Source: a bacterium (GTDB lineage Bacteria; Planctomycetota; Planctomycetia; Planctomycetales; Planctomycetaceae). From it: a DNA stretch of 52,396 bases. The first letter of the stretch is position 1, and each line of letters opens with the position of its first letter. A program made the position numbers and the translations under genes. The stretch spans positions 1 to 52,396 of the forward strand of contig WGMU01000188.1 of the NCBI GenBank assembly GCA_016124895.1. The letters run 5' to 3'. The notes under the pieces are model-generated. The model saw only the letters and a list, made by a program, of their open reading frames with translations. It ran no database searches and was not told the DNA's origin. This document shows, in pieces, positions 27,963-37,600 of the stretch.

Positions 27963-28229
27963 TTACCAGCGCTGCGAACGCTCTTCACGCGGCCGAGCCT
28001 CGTTGACCTTCAGATTGCGACCGTTCAGATCGCGGTCATTCAAGGCCGAGATGGCCGACTGTGCGTTGCCGTCGTCCGGCATTTCGACAAAGCCGAAGCC
28101 CTTCGAGCGGCCCGTTTCACGGTCAGACACGACTGTGGCTCGTGACACTTCACCGAATTCGGCGAACGCGTTTTCGAGTTCACTGGACGATGTCTGGTAC
28201 GACAGGTTTCCAACGTAAATGTTCGTCAC
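27963..28229 (-). CDS. Single-RRM RNA-binding protein, copy 2
   Basis: 88 residues from GTG 28229, with GGGAG eight nt upstream (28238-28242). The open frame extends further 5', but MTNIYVGNLSYQTS is the standard start. RNP2 is IYVGNL at residues 4-9 and RNP1 is KGFGFVEM near residues 42-49; also SELENAFAEFGEV and GRNLKVNEARPREE. The domain fills the protein, leaving a short basic tail. It is much closer to the canonical cyanobacterial/planctomycete Rbp consensus than copy 1 (27121-27450). It is the first gene of the minus-strand unit, preceded by a long non-coding leader region. Confidence 0.92.
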   Translation of the reverse strand: MTNIYVGNLSYQTSSSELENAFAEFGEVSRATVVSDRETGRSKGFGFVEMPDDGNAQSAISALNDRDLNGRNLKVNEARPREERSQRW

Positions 28230-28984
28230 TTCAGAGTCTCCCACATGGAGGATGAAAAAAGGCAACTCGGCTGTCCTGCAACACACTCATCCACACGTGG
28301 AATGCAATTCCATTTCTGGCGAGAAAGCAGTCAAACGGAGTACAAACACAATTCGGCACACACTGAAATCCAGTTTCCAGGCCGGAGTCGATGACACCGT
28401 TCACGGGACCATCAGCATGCGGGGAAGCGAAGTAGAGCAGCCGGATTCGCGGCTGGCTTCCCCGTCCACGAACCGTTTCAGAGCATTGTCCGCAGGCCAC
28501 AACAGGCACATCGCAGACGAGACATCGGCAGCGCACCGGACTCCGGAGAGACCGGGCGTCAGAACGGTCACGGCAACAACCGTGACAATGTCAGGCGATG
28601 ACACTCAGCGACGAGTTCACTTCAGAAATCAGTCGGGCGACGTTTCGTCGCCAGCCAAGCAGGGTCCAGCGTCTTTCAGGCCGCCCTCGTCAGAACCGTT
28701 CAGGTTCCGGCAAACAGCGACCGGTTTTTTCGCACGCGGGACACGAAGCCTTCTGCTTCAAAGCGTTTCTGACACTTCAACTTCGATAACTCTACAGCAG
28801 TATCGACACGTTCGCTGCGCCAATCACTCGATATTCGTGTCAAAGTTCTGTCGCCGCGTGTAACCCCTGACACAGCCAGCAGATGCCCGGCCGACTTTGT
28901 TTGAACCAATCAGGAGTCCGTCCGCGCGAACGCAGGTAGAGTTCACTCTTTATCAGAGTATCCTCCAACGTTCAGGTCCCATTC
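28230..28984. other. Long non-coding stretch upstream of the RRM unit
   Basis: About 755 bp with no convincing gene; the small frames have no family resemblance and poor codon use. Short perfect stem-loops are present: GTCACGG/CAACAA/CCGTGAC at 28567-28586, and CAGCCG/GATTCG/CGGCTG at 28438-28455 enclosed by GGGGAAGC (28421-28428) and GCTTCCCC (28456-28463). It probably includes a structured 5' leader of the RRM gene and, at the right end, the promoter of the DUF2238-like gene. Confidence 0.45.
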
Positions 28985-29632
28985 ATGCTGCCGCACGACC
29001 GAATACAGCAAGCATTGTTTGTCGCCCTGGTCATTGCAGTGGCGGCCAGTTGCCTTGACGCCCCATACCGCCAGTTTCTGCTCATGCAGCACCTCCCCAC
29101 GCTGATTGCCGTCTGTGCCCTGGGAGCTGTTGCCAAACGCTTTCCCATGAGCCAGTTCAGTTTTGCCAGTGCCGTCTCGTTTCTTGTTCTGCACACTGTG
29201 GGAGCCCGCTATCTATATTCCTACACGCCATATGACGGATGGTCACAGTGGCTTTTGGGTGTCCTGATCAGTGATCTCTTCGGATGGACTCGAAATAACT
29301 ACGATCGTGTCGTGCATTGCAGCTATGGCCTGTTAATGGCGATACCGATCCACGAATTCGAGTGTCGGCACTTGCGTCTCTCTCGGCCTCTCGCAGCCGT
29401 GCTGGCGGTCGAATGCGTTCTCGCCACCAGTGCGGCGTATGAGCTGCTGGAATGGCTCGTCGCTGTCACCTTCACCCCTGCCTGGGCCGAAACATTCCTC
29501 GGCCAGCAGGGTGACATCTTCGACGCCCACAAGGACATGGCTCTCGCCACAGGCGGCGCAATCGTATCAATCTCGCTCCTGATGATCTGTCAAAAACTGC
29601 TTCCGCACGGTTCGACTGAACGCCCACAGTAA
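28985..29632 (+). CDS. DUF2238 (YjdF-like) integral membrane protein
   Basis: 215 residues with about six hydrophobic segments (residues ~8-24, 36-50, 60-73, 88-100, 135-158, 185-205). Family hallmarks are HTVGARYLYSYTPY near residue 75, NNYDRVVHCSYGLLMAIPIHE near 105 and the acidic/His signature QQGDIFDAHKDMALATGGA near 174. These Asp/His residues suggest a metal or proton site in the membrane, but the function of the family is not known to me. It stands alone between the RRM leader region and a decayed gene. Confidence 0.88.
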   Translation: MLPHDRIQQALFVALVIAVAASCLDAPYRQFLLMQHLPTLIAVCALGAVAKRFPMSQFSFASAVSFLVLHTVGARYLYSYTPYDGWSQWLLGVLISDLFGWTRNNYDRVVHCSYGLLMAIPIHEFECRHLRLSRPLAAVLAVECVLATSAAYELLEWLVAVTFTPAWAETFLGQQGDIFDAHKDMALATGGAIVSISLLMICQKLLPHGSTERPQ

Positions 29633-29704
29633 GCAGGGCTGGTTCCTGCCGGCCAACTGAATGAACGCTCTGGCCAGTGGGAACCTGCCCTGCGTCAGGT
29701 TACC

Positions 29705-30060
29705 TCACCGCTTTCTGTCACGTACTTTCAGCAGCCTTTCGATCGACTGGTACTCAGCCAGCAGGCCGCCGCCATAATTCTGTTTTGAGTCCGCGCAGCG
29801 GACTTTCTGCCAGTCGGATTCCGTTTTCAGGTTCAGAGTCTTCGCCGCTAGGCGAAGCAGCGGTCGCGGTTGGCTTTCTTTTTCCAGAAGGCGACCGGGA
29901 CGCGGACGAACTTCCACGCTTCCCAGTTCTTCTCCGGGAAGCAGTCCAGCACCGCGGCCGGTGGCGAGCCGTGGTAAAACTTCATCAACCCGTTGCCGTA
30001 ACGCGTCTCGAAGTCGACGCGGGCAGCTTGTAGAAAAGGCGACTGGCCCAGCTATTCTTT
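29705..30060 (-). pseudogene. Frameshifted relic of a GGGLL-motif protein
   Basis: Two adjoining pieces in different minus frames make sense only together. The 5' piece includes YGNGLMKFYHGSPPAAVLDC, then FPEKNWEAWKFVRVP and FWKKKANRDRCF, and hits TAG near 29850. The 3' piece continues in another frame with AKTLNLKTESDWQKV and NYGGGLLAEYQSIERLL, stopping at 29705. The two pieces share the pattern '(Y)G.GL(M/L)..Y.(G)S' about 60 residues apart, as in repeated-motif proteins with 'F.....W..W.F...P.GFW....NR..F..WL...L' units. There is no start codon; a TAG precedes the 5' piece. I do not know the family's function. It is either a decayed gene or a sequencing error. Confidence 0.55.
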
Positions 30061-30080
30061 CCATGTTGTGAGATTCAGAC

Positions 30081-31007
30081 GTGCTGCCTGACAAGTCTCC
30101 GGAGTTTGCGCTGATTGATTCGTTCCGCGAGCAACTGCGCGCGGCGCGCGGGGTTGAGCTTGGCATTGGGGATGATGCTGCAGTGGTCGAATGGGGCAGT
30201 CGGCTGGGGTTGCTGGCGGCGGACATGCTGCTGGACGGCGTCCACTTTGAGACGTCGAGTCAGTCGCCAGTCGAGATTGGGCGCAAGGCGCTGGCTGTCA
30301 ATCTCAGCGATGTCGCCGCGATGGCTGGCGTACCGCGATTCGCGCTGGTCAGTCTCGCGCTGCCACACGTCGCACCGCGTGAGTTTGTTGAGGGCGTCTT
30401 CGCAGGGTTGAAATCGCTTGCCGACGAGTTCGACACGGCCATTGTCGGGGGCGATACAACGAGCTGGGACGGACCATTCGTGATCAACGTATCGATCGTC
30501 GGCGACGTCGCGGCTGATCGAGCCGTCACGCGCGGCGGTGCTCAGCCGGGCGACTGGCTGTTCGTGACGGGAGAACTCGGCGGCAGCCTGCTCGGCCGGC
30601 ACCTGACGTTTCCGCCGCGCGTCCGGGAAGCTCAAACGCTGCATCGCGAAGTGACGCTGCACGCGATGATCGACATCAGCGACGGACTGGCTGCTGACCT
30701 GTACCACATTCTCGAAGAAAGCCGCGTCGGCGCGATCCTCGACTCCGCGACCGTTCCGATCAGCGAGGCCGCGAGGCAGCTCGCTGACAATCGCTCGCCG
30801 CTCGAACACGCACTCGGCGACGGTGAAGATTTTGAGCTGCTGTTTGCCGTCTCGCCGGACGACGGAGCGAGACTGCTCGCCAGCAACCCGCTGAGCATCC
30901 CGCTGAGTCGCATTGGCGAGATCACGGCGGATCAGAGCTGCCAGTTGCGGAGCGAAGACAGCACACTGCAACCGCTGCCGCGACTCGGCTGGTCGCACTT
31001 GTTGTGA
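30081..31007 (+). CDS. thiL: Thiamine-monophosphate kinase ThiL
   Basis: Phosphorylates thiamine monophosphate to the active diphosphate; last step of thiamine biosynthesis. 308 residues from GTG 30081. Motifs in order: GIGDDAAVV near residue 28, LAADMLLDGVHF near 45, NLSDVAAMAGVPRFALVSLALP near 74, IVGGDTTS near 121, a glycine-rich VTGELGGSLLGRHL near 167 and MIDISDGLAADL near 202. These are the PurM/ThiL fold signatures for ATP-Mg binding. The family's C-terminal GEDFELLF is present near 255. No other thiamine gene is in the window. Confidence 0.94.
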   Translation: MLPDKSPEFALIDSFREQLRAARGVELGIGDDAAVVEWGSRLGLLAADMLLDGVHFETSSQSPVEIGRKALAVNLSDVAAMAGVPRFALVSLALPHVAPREFVEGVFAGLKSLADEFDTAIVGGDTTSWDGPFVINVSIVGDVAADRAVTRGGAQPGDWLFVTGELGGSLLGRHLTFPPRVREAQTLHREVTLHAMIDISDGLAADLYHILEESRVGAILDSATVPISEAARQLADNRSPLEHALGDGEDFELLFAVSPDDGARLLASNPLSIPLSRIGEITADQSCQLRSEDSTLQPLPRLGWSHLL

Positions 31008-31106
31008 TGCCTCACGGATGACGAAGCGCCACGACAATGAAATGCCGTGTGCCAGTGCTGTGTTTCTTAGCACGACTGCGCTATGTCGCTTTTCCGCCGT
31101 CGTATG

Positions 31107-31240
31107 AGTTGGACAGCGCCACATTGGCAAAATCTGCGAGGAGACAAGCACGAAGCGCAAGCGAGTATGTGTGACGTCAAGGACTCACTTGCTTGCGCTT
31201 CGTGCTTGTACGGCAACCGAAAGTGGCGTTGTCCAATTAG
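31107..31240. repeat. Palindromic element family 1, copy C
   Basis: Third copy, 14 kb from copies A and B. Outer ends are TTGGACAGCGCC (31109-31120) and AAGTGGCGTTGTCCAA (31221-31236). Inner arms are 31144-31166 and 31186-31209. It shares the internal words GGCAAAATCTGCG and GAGACAAG with copy A. It lies ~100 bp downstream of thiL, in an otherwise empty 450-bp interval (31008-31459). Confidence 0.87.
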
Positions 31241-31459
31241 AGTAGACCGGGTAACCGAGCGCTGGCAGGCCAGTGGCACACGAGTTTGGCTGACACAGTT
31301 ATCAGCATTGTCCTGATGGCCGATCAACCCGACTCCGGCGACAGGCCGCTGGCCGGTTTTCTTTTCCCCGGTGTCGCGACATGCTGTGTCGAGATCTGGC
31401 GGGGTAGATGGATTCGCCGCCGTCGTTACTGACGCTGACCGACTGGATTCGTAAACACC

Positions 31460-31963
31460 ATGACCGCCGACGAACTGAAAGCCCTGCAGGCGCCGCTGAA
31501 GGCTCAATACCGTGAAACTCCGGACGCAGCTCGACAGACGATGTGCGTGACCGGGCAGGTTGATGTCAGCTCGCTGAGCTGCCGCCTGGAAACCGCCGCT
31601 GGTCCGGTCGATTCGGGTCTGCACCCAGCGGCAGGTGGCTCGGGCGAGGAAGCGTGCTCGGGCGACATGCTGCTCGAAGCGCTGATCGCCTGCGCCGGAG
31701 TCACGTTCTCGGCCGTCGCGACGGCCATGAGCATTCCGATCGAATCGGCCTCAATCACGGCTGAGGGCGTCATCGACTTCCGTGGAACGCTGGGGATCTC
31801 GAAAGACGTGCCGATTGGCTTTGAGTCGATCAAGCTGACGTTTAACGTCCAGAGCGACGCGCCGCGGCACCAGATCGAAAAACTGGTCGAACTGGCCGAA
31901 CGCTACTGCGTGATCCTGCAGACGCTGAAGACGCCGCCATCAATTGAGACCTCGCTGGCGTGA
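31460..31963 (+). CDS. OsmC/Ohr-family protein
   Basis: 167 residues. OsmC-like fold: G.(V/I)D..L.C..E near residue 32, HPAAGGSGEEACSGDMLLEALIACAG with the first redox Cys C78, and a second Cys at C150 in ERYCVILQTL. The two cysteines are spaced as in thiol peroxidases of the family that reduce organic hydroperoxides. Whether this member is an Ohr or a general OsmC-like protein cannot be decided here. ATG 31460 is the likely start. Confidence 0.85.
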   Translation: MTADELKALQAPLKAQYRETPDAARQTMCVTGQVDVSSLSCRLETAAGPVDSGLHPAAGGSGEEACSGDMLLEALIACAGVTFSAVATAMSIPIESASITAEGVIDFRGTLGISKDVPIGFESIKLTFNVQSDAPRHQIEKLVELAERYCVILQTLKTPPSIETSLA

Positions 31964-32022
31964 GCTCACAGGATTCTGCCGTGATCATTCTACCTGACTC
32001 GTTTCTGGCAGAATGATGCTCA
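31961..32022 (+). terminator. Alternative hairpins after the OsmC-like gene
   Basis: ATTCTGCC (31973-31980) pairs with GGCAGAAT (32007-32014). Alternatively ATCATTCT (31984-31991) pairs with AGAATGAT (32010-32017), enclosed by TGAGC (31961-31965) and GCTCA (32018-32022). It starts at the stop codon. No U-tract is present. Confidence 0.4.
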
Positions 32023-32121
32023 GAGCTGACTGGCGGCAACCGACGGTGGAGTAAAACGGACGCTTGTAGCTTTCAGCCAGAAATACCAAACCTGCTGCAA
32101 ATCATCGTTGGGAGAATCCAC

Positions 32122-33159
32122 ATGACGCATCTTTGCCGTTCCATCCCGAAGGCTCTTACCACCTGTTTTCTGATGGGTGTTTTTCAACTGACCGGCTTCT
32201 GTGCAGAACTGACAGTGACTGGTGACAAGTCGATCGTGCTGCCCGATTCAAAACTCGAAACGCTGTGGACCGACGGTGGGTTTACCGAAGGTGCGGCGGC
32301 CGGGCCGGATGGTTGCATCTACTTCAGCGACTTCGCTCAGCCGTTCGATTCCGGGCCGGCGCGCGTGATGAAGTTTGATCCGCGGACGAAGAAGGTTTCG
32401 GTCTACTGCCCGGACAGCGGGATGGGTAACGGGCTGATGTTTACGCGCGACGGGCGGCTGATCGGCTGCTGCGCGTCGCCGCTGGGTGGACATCGAGCGC
32501 TGGTTGAGTTTCTGCCGGACGGCAGCGTCAAACCGCTCGTGTCAAAGTTTCACAGCAAACGGTTCAACTCGCCGAACGACCTGGTGATCGATGCCAAAGG
32601 CCGCGTTTACTTCAGCGACCCGAAGTACGTCGGCCCGGAAAAGCTGGAACTCGACGAGTTCAACGTTTACCGCTTCGACCCGGATGGCTCGCTGCACGTC
32701 GCGACGCGCGAGATCGAAAAGCCGAACGGTGTGATGCTCTCACCGGATGGAAAGACGCTGTATGTGGCCGAGACCAACAACGGCAGCGACACGGCGGACC
32801 TCGACAAGACACCGGCCCCCCCTGGTCGCATGACGCTCAACGCGTTCGACGTCGCAGCCGACGGAACGCTCAGTCACAAACGCGTCCTGCACGATTTCGG
32901 CAAAGAGACCGGCATCGACGGGATGACTGTCGATCGCGAAGGCCACATTTACGCCGCCGTTCGTTCGGCCAGCCGCTTCGGTATCGTCGTCTTCAGTTCA
33001 ACCGGCAAGGAACTGGCCTATCTCGAAACGCCGGTGCTGCCAACCAACTGTGTGTTCGGCAGTGGCGACCAGAGTCGCACACTCTACATCACCGCCGGCA
33101 GCGGCCTGTACCGCATTCGCCTGGGCATTGCCGGACACCATTCAGCTCTGGCGGAATAG
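32122..33159 (+). CDS. Exported SMP-30/gluconolactonase-like protein
   Basis: 345 residues. Residues 1-29 look like a signal peptide (basic start, LTTCFLMGVFQLTGF core, cleavage after FCA). A six-bladed SMP-30-type propeller follows: FTEGAAAGPDGCIYFSD near residue 54, GNGLMFTRDGRLI near 100, FNSPNDLVIDAKGRVYFSDPKY near 147, PNGVMLSPDGKTLYVAET near 195 and GIDGMTVDREGHIYAA near 265. The metal-coordinating Glu/Asn/Asp of lactonases are all present by position (E in FTEG, N in SPND, N in PNG, D in GIDG). An exported sugar-lactone hydrolase is a reasonable inference. Confidence 0.87.
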   Translation: MTHLCRSIPKALTTCFLMGVFQLTGFCAELTVTGDKSIVLPDSKLETLWTDGGFTEGAAAGPDGCIYFSDFAQPFDSGPARVMKFDPRTKKVSVYCPDSGMGNGLMFTRDGRLIGCCASPLGGHRALVEFLPDGSVKPLVSKFHSKRFNSPNDLVIDAKGRVYFSDPKYVGPEKLELDEFNVYRFDPDGSLHVATREIEKPNGVMLSPDGKTLYVAETNNGSDTADLDKTPAPPGRMTLNAFDVAADGTLSHKRVLHDFGKETGIDGMTVDREGHIYAAVRSASRFGIVVFSSTGKELAYLETPVLPTNCVFGSGDQSRTLYITAGSGLYRIRLGIAGHHSALAE

Positions 33160-33278
33160 GTTTCTGGCGAGAAGACGCTGAACGCTCCAGGTCCCTCGTA
33201 CGGGCAATCGGCAGTGGCGACATTGCTCGGTCAAACTGGCTGTCGGGAACTCGATCAACTCTTCGGCCAGTCAGGCTG

Positions 33279-34007
33279 TCAGCAACTCGCGGTCAGACCG
33301 AGCAGATCGCACGCTCGATCAAACTCGTGCCCCGGAGACGCCACAAGCTCTAACGGCGCGCGGCCGCTCGGGTGCCGAATCTCCAGTCGGACCGAAGCCA
33401 GCAGCATTCGCTCAATGCCCAGTACGTCGCGGAAGTAGTGATTGTGTCGATGGTCGCCGTGCCGAACGTCACCGAGAATCGGATACGCGGCGTGATTGAG
33501 ATGTCGCCGGATCTGGTGACGTCGTCCCGTCAGCGGATGCAGTCGAATCAGCGAGTACCGGCTTTTCGCGTACGGCCCGATGCTCCAGTCGCATTCGCAG
33601 CGTTCCAGTGTCACGAACTCCGTGACGGCATCCTGAGCCGGTTTAGCAGCACCGAGGTGATTGAGGACGCGATCGGACCACGGCTTCAAAGGCCGGTCGA
33701 TCAAAACCGCATCCGGAGGCCAGCCGCGCACAACAGCGAGATACTCTTTGCGGACGCGCCGCTGCTCGAACTCAGCAGCGAAGAAACGAGCGACGTCGGG
33801 ACTCAGTCCGAACAGCAGGACACCGGAAGTCCCTCGGTCAATTCGATGCGCCGCATAGACCCACTGCCCGATCTGATCACGCAGCAGAGTCAGGACGTTC
33901 TCGTCAGTCTGCGTATCGACCCGGCTGCGATGGACAAGCACGCCGGGTGGCTTATTGACGGCGACGCAATCATCGTCGCGATACAGGATTTCCAGCTCAG
34001 CCGTCAT
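33279..34007 (-). CDS. truC: tRNA pseudouridine(65) synthase-like TruC
   Basis: 242 residues from ATG 34007; the frame also opens from a TTG at 34025. An RluA-family enzyme most like TruC, which isomerises U65 in tRNAs. Visible are the entry LEILYRDDDCVAVNKPPGVLVHRS, the catalytic HRIDRGTSG (Asp57), KEYLAVVRGW, SRYSLIRLHPLTGRRHQIRRH and ILGDVRHGDHRHNHYFRD. The last two blocks and the missing S4 domain favour TruC over RluC/RluD. It follows the unknown gene 34028-34381 by 20 bp on the same strand, so they likely form an operon. Confidence 0.88.
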   Translation of the reverse strand: MTAELEILYRDDDCVAVNKPPGVLVHRSRVDTQTDENVLTLLRDQIGQWVYAAHRIDRGTSGVLLFGLSPDVARFFAAEFEQRRVRKEYLAVVRGWPPDAVLIDRPLKPWSDRVLNHLGAAKPAQDAVTEFVTLERCECDWSIGPYAKSRYSLIRLHPLTGRRHQIRRHLNHAAYPILGDVRHGDHRHNHYFRDVLGIERMLLASVRLEIRHPSGRAPLELVASPGHEFDRACDLLGLTASC

Positions 34008-34027
34008 CGGCAGATACTGCCGCAACG

Positions 34028-34381
34028 TTACGCGTAATACGGAATCGTTGGCTCCGCAGCGTCTGCCGCATTGTGCCTCAGTCCCGGATGGGCAAACCTC
34101 GGCGCCGCGACGTCTTCGTGAGCGGCGTCAATGCGGAACCCTTCATGCCGCGACGGCTCCAGAGGAACAATTCCGGACGAGGTCACGATATCGAATCCCG
34201 GCAGTGAAGTGGCGACCTCGGTCAGAGCACGTTCCTCGTCACAACGGCGCATTTCATCGAGCACGACCGGATGCCAGTCCTCATCGCACCTGACGCCAAC
34301 CGGCACATAATGCCGCCGCGCCCACTGGCGCAGTCGGAGTTCAGCAATCGGAGCCAGTTCGCGGTCAGCAGAATTCTTCAT
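34028..34381 (-). CDS. Unknown protein upstream of truC
   Basis: 117 residues from ATG 34381; a GTG five codons earlier (34396) is an alternative start. Begins MKNSADRELAPIAELRLRQWARRHYVP. Includes RCDEDWHPVVLDEMRRCDEERA, then GIVPLEPSRHEGFRID, and ends in a less structured tail. No signal peptide or membrane segment. Family not recognised. Its stop is 20 bp upstream of truC, so co-expression is likely. Confidence 0.65.
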   Translation of the reverse strand: MKNSADRELAPIAELRLRQWARRHYVPVGVRCDEDWHPVVLDEMRRCDEERALTEVATSLPGFDIVTSSGIVPLEPSRHEGFRIDAAHEDVAAPRFAHPGLRHNAADAAEPTIPYYA

Positions 34382-34607
34382 CTCGAATCGTCTCACGCTG
34401 GTTCGGCGTTTTCAGTCAGTCGGCGCTGCACGCACCGGCTCTCAACCCTCCAGAACATCGCATCGGCACCTCAACGATGAGCAGCTTATGAAATCCCTGA
34501 CAGAACCCGGCTCCTCCGCCGCCTCGCAGTTTCCATCCGGAACGTCGCTGTTCTGCGTCCTGAACCTGCTTTAACGGTCATAGCAGTCACAGCGGCGAAA
34601 CCGACTG

Positions 34608-37600
34608 TCAGAACAGCCTGAGCTGCTGATGTGCTGGTCGCTTTTTCTTCGAGGGTGATGCCGTCGCATGTTCGAGGAGCTGATCTTCGATTTCTTTCAG
34701 AAACGGCGACGGAGTCATCTCGACTGGCTTGCCGAAACGCACACGTCGGTCGGCGTGAGTCAGCAGCAGCCGTCGTTGAGCACGCGTCATACCGACAAAG
34801 AAAAGACGGCGTTCTTCGGCGACGTCAGTCATTGACGAGCTTCCGAAACGCAGCGGCAGCAGGCCGTCTTCACAGCCGGTGACGAAGACGACGGGGAATT
34901 CAAGTCCTTTCGACGCGTGCAGTGTCATCAGCGAAATCCGGTCGGCGCGACAATCCCACAGGTCGGAGTCGACACTCAGTGAAACCTCGGAGACAAAGCG
35001 GTTGACATCGGAACCGCATCGCAGAGCAATCGGGACGAGCTGCGTGAGACGCTCGGCCGCGGCCGAGTCATGTTCCCAGAGTTCGTCAGCGATCTGCTTG
35101 ATCCGGTCGGCAACGGACAGCGGCCGATCGAGCAGCGAAGGTGTTTCGTCGGCTGACGTCGCTGACTGCCATTCGGCGGCTGCGGCAATCAACCGTTTGA
35201 GCAGACTCTGCACTGCAGGATCGTCACTGAGCGTTTTGTGCGAGCGCACTTCAAATGGCATTCCGGAACGCTGCAGCGCTTCACGCAGCGATTCGGCCTG
35301 AGCCTCGGTCCGGTACAGAACAGCAAAGTCGCCAAACGAAAGATCGCTGTGCTGATCACCTCCAGCGAAGCTGCTGCCGACTCGCTCGCTGTCGAAAGAG
35401 AAGAACGTCGAGCCACCGATCAACCGCTCGATCGAGTGCGCGACGAATTCTGCCTCGGCGGCAGCAGTCGGACAGCGGCGGATTGTGATTCGCTCGGCGA
35501 GGTCGGCCGCCGCTTCAAACTCACGGCCTTCGATCAGCGAGCCGGGCGCAATCACCTGAGCCGCCGCACCGACGATCGTTTTTGACGATCGATAATTGAG
35601 CTTCAACTCAACGCACTTCGCCGACGGGAAATCATCCACGAAATGCAGAAACGCCTCCGGACTCGCGCCGCGGAAGCCGTAAATCGCCTGATCCGGATCG
35701 CCGATCGCGCAGACGTTCCCGTCCGCTGAGACGAGCTGCCGGACCAGTCGCACCTGCGTCGCATCGATGTCCTGATATTCGTCGAGGGACAGCCACTGCC
35801 AGCGTTTCCGGCACGCATCGCGGAGTTTGGGATTCTGTTCGAGCAGTTCCGCCGCTTTGAGAATCAGATCATCGAAGTCGAGCAACCCGCGGTCCGCCAA
35901 CACTGCCGAGCAGGCTTCAAACGCTTCTACCGTTTCGCTGTCCGCCGCTCCTCGCCATCCTGCCCGTTTGAATTCAGAAACGCGCGACAGCAACTGCCGG
36001 GCTTTTCGCTCGGGCACCTGCAGACGCTCTTCGATCAACAGCCGGCGTTCAAGGTCGCCAGCGACGCGGAAGTTCTGCGGCAAGCCAGCCGCTGCCGGGT
36101 TTTCCCGCAGGAGTAACTGGCCGAGCGAGTGAAACGTCATCGCCGGAACCCGCCGCCCGACGTCAGGGAGCAGTTCAGACAGACGCTCGCTCAGTTCGGT
36201 CGCTGCGCGCCGACTGAACGTCACTGTCAGGCAGCATTCCGGAACGACGCCGCGAGACGAGATCAGATGCGCGATCCGATGTGTCAGCGTCCGCGTCTTG
36301 CCGGTCCCTGGCCCGGCGACAATCAGCAGCGGCCCGTCGAGCATCGAAGCTGCGTGTCGCTGTGTTTCATCGAGTCCGTCGAGAAACGACGAGTGCTCCT
36401 GACTCTCGGGCTCTCGGCTTAGCCTCTCGTTTCTGTGCTCTGTGTGGGAACGTTCTCCGCAACGCTCCGCATCGATTTTTGTTCGAGGATGCGGAGCTTC
36501 CGTGGCAGTGTTCCCACGCAGAGCATGGGAACAAGCAGTGTCGTCCGATGATTCTCTCGCTTCGGAACTCGGCAGCTCGAACAGCAGCGGTGCTTTCGAA
36601 CCTCGTGCCAGCTCGCCGGGCTGAAAGACGCGGATGACTCCGTACTCTCCGTCGTAGCCGCCTTCGGCAATGACTTCGCCGCGACGCATTCGTTCAACGG
36701 CTTCAGCAACCAGCGGTGCTCCAGCCCGGCGAATGTCTTCCAGCGGTGCGTCATTGAGAATGAACAGCTCGTTGCCGACACGTCCGATAAGTTCATGCCA
36801 GGCCGACTGGACCTTCTTGCTCGCCGGCCCGACGCCGCGAAGTTCCGAGATCACTTCCGGCAACGGGATCAGACTGCGGAACGGCATCGGATCGTCAGGG
36901 ACGAATCCCGTCGGCCGGTCGGCCAGTTCGTCAACCCGGTTCAGCACGCCAATGGTCAGCTCGCGCCCGCACTCAGGACAGCAGCGATTCGTTGTCCGCG
37001 ATTGCTCAGGCGTCTGCCGAACGCCGCACTTGCGGTGCCCGTCCATGTGATACTTGCCTTCTTCCGGGAAGAACTCGACCGTCCCGGCGTAACCTTCGCG
37101 TGTCTCCAGCGCACGACGGATCGACCAGTAATCGAGGTCCGCCTCAAACGCGCACGCCTCGCGGCCGAGCTTTGGCGGCGAGTGCGCATCAGAGTTCGAC
37201 ACCAGCGTAAAACGGTCCAGTTGCGACAGCCGCCAGTTCATCGCCGGGTCAGATGAGAGTCCGGTCTCGACCGCAAAAATGTGACTCGCCAGGTCCCCGT
37301 AGCAATCGTTGATCGAATCGAAGCCGGACTTCGACCCCATCGCCGAAAACCACGGCGTCCAGATATGCGCGGGGATGAGGAAGCAGCCCTCGCCGCCGTC
37401 GAGCGTGATTTCCAGCAGGTCGCGCGAATCAAGCCCCAGGATCGGGCGACCATCCGACTTCAGATTTCCGATGCGATCGAGCGCGGCAACGATACGGTCC
37501 GCCTTCTCGAGATCCGGCGAGTAAATCAGGTGATGGACCTTTCGCGTCTTCTCACCTTTCTTGTAGATCGTCGAAATCTCGACTTCGAGTATGAACCGCA

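Noticed and set aside
30075-31160. A 361-codon minus frame over thiL
   Set aside because: ThiL motifs on the plus strand are complete; the minus product is Arg/Gln-rich and unrecognisable.
31067-31624. Minus frame crossing palindromic element copy C, encoding KHEAQAS-type peptide
   Set aside because: The same peptide arises from every copy of the element; it is a translated repeat, not a gene.
36419-36796. Minus frame containing VPMLCVGT-type peptide within the helicase
   Set aside because: Again a translated intergenic repeat in a frame other than that of the helicase.
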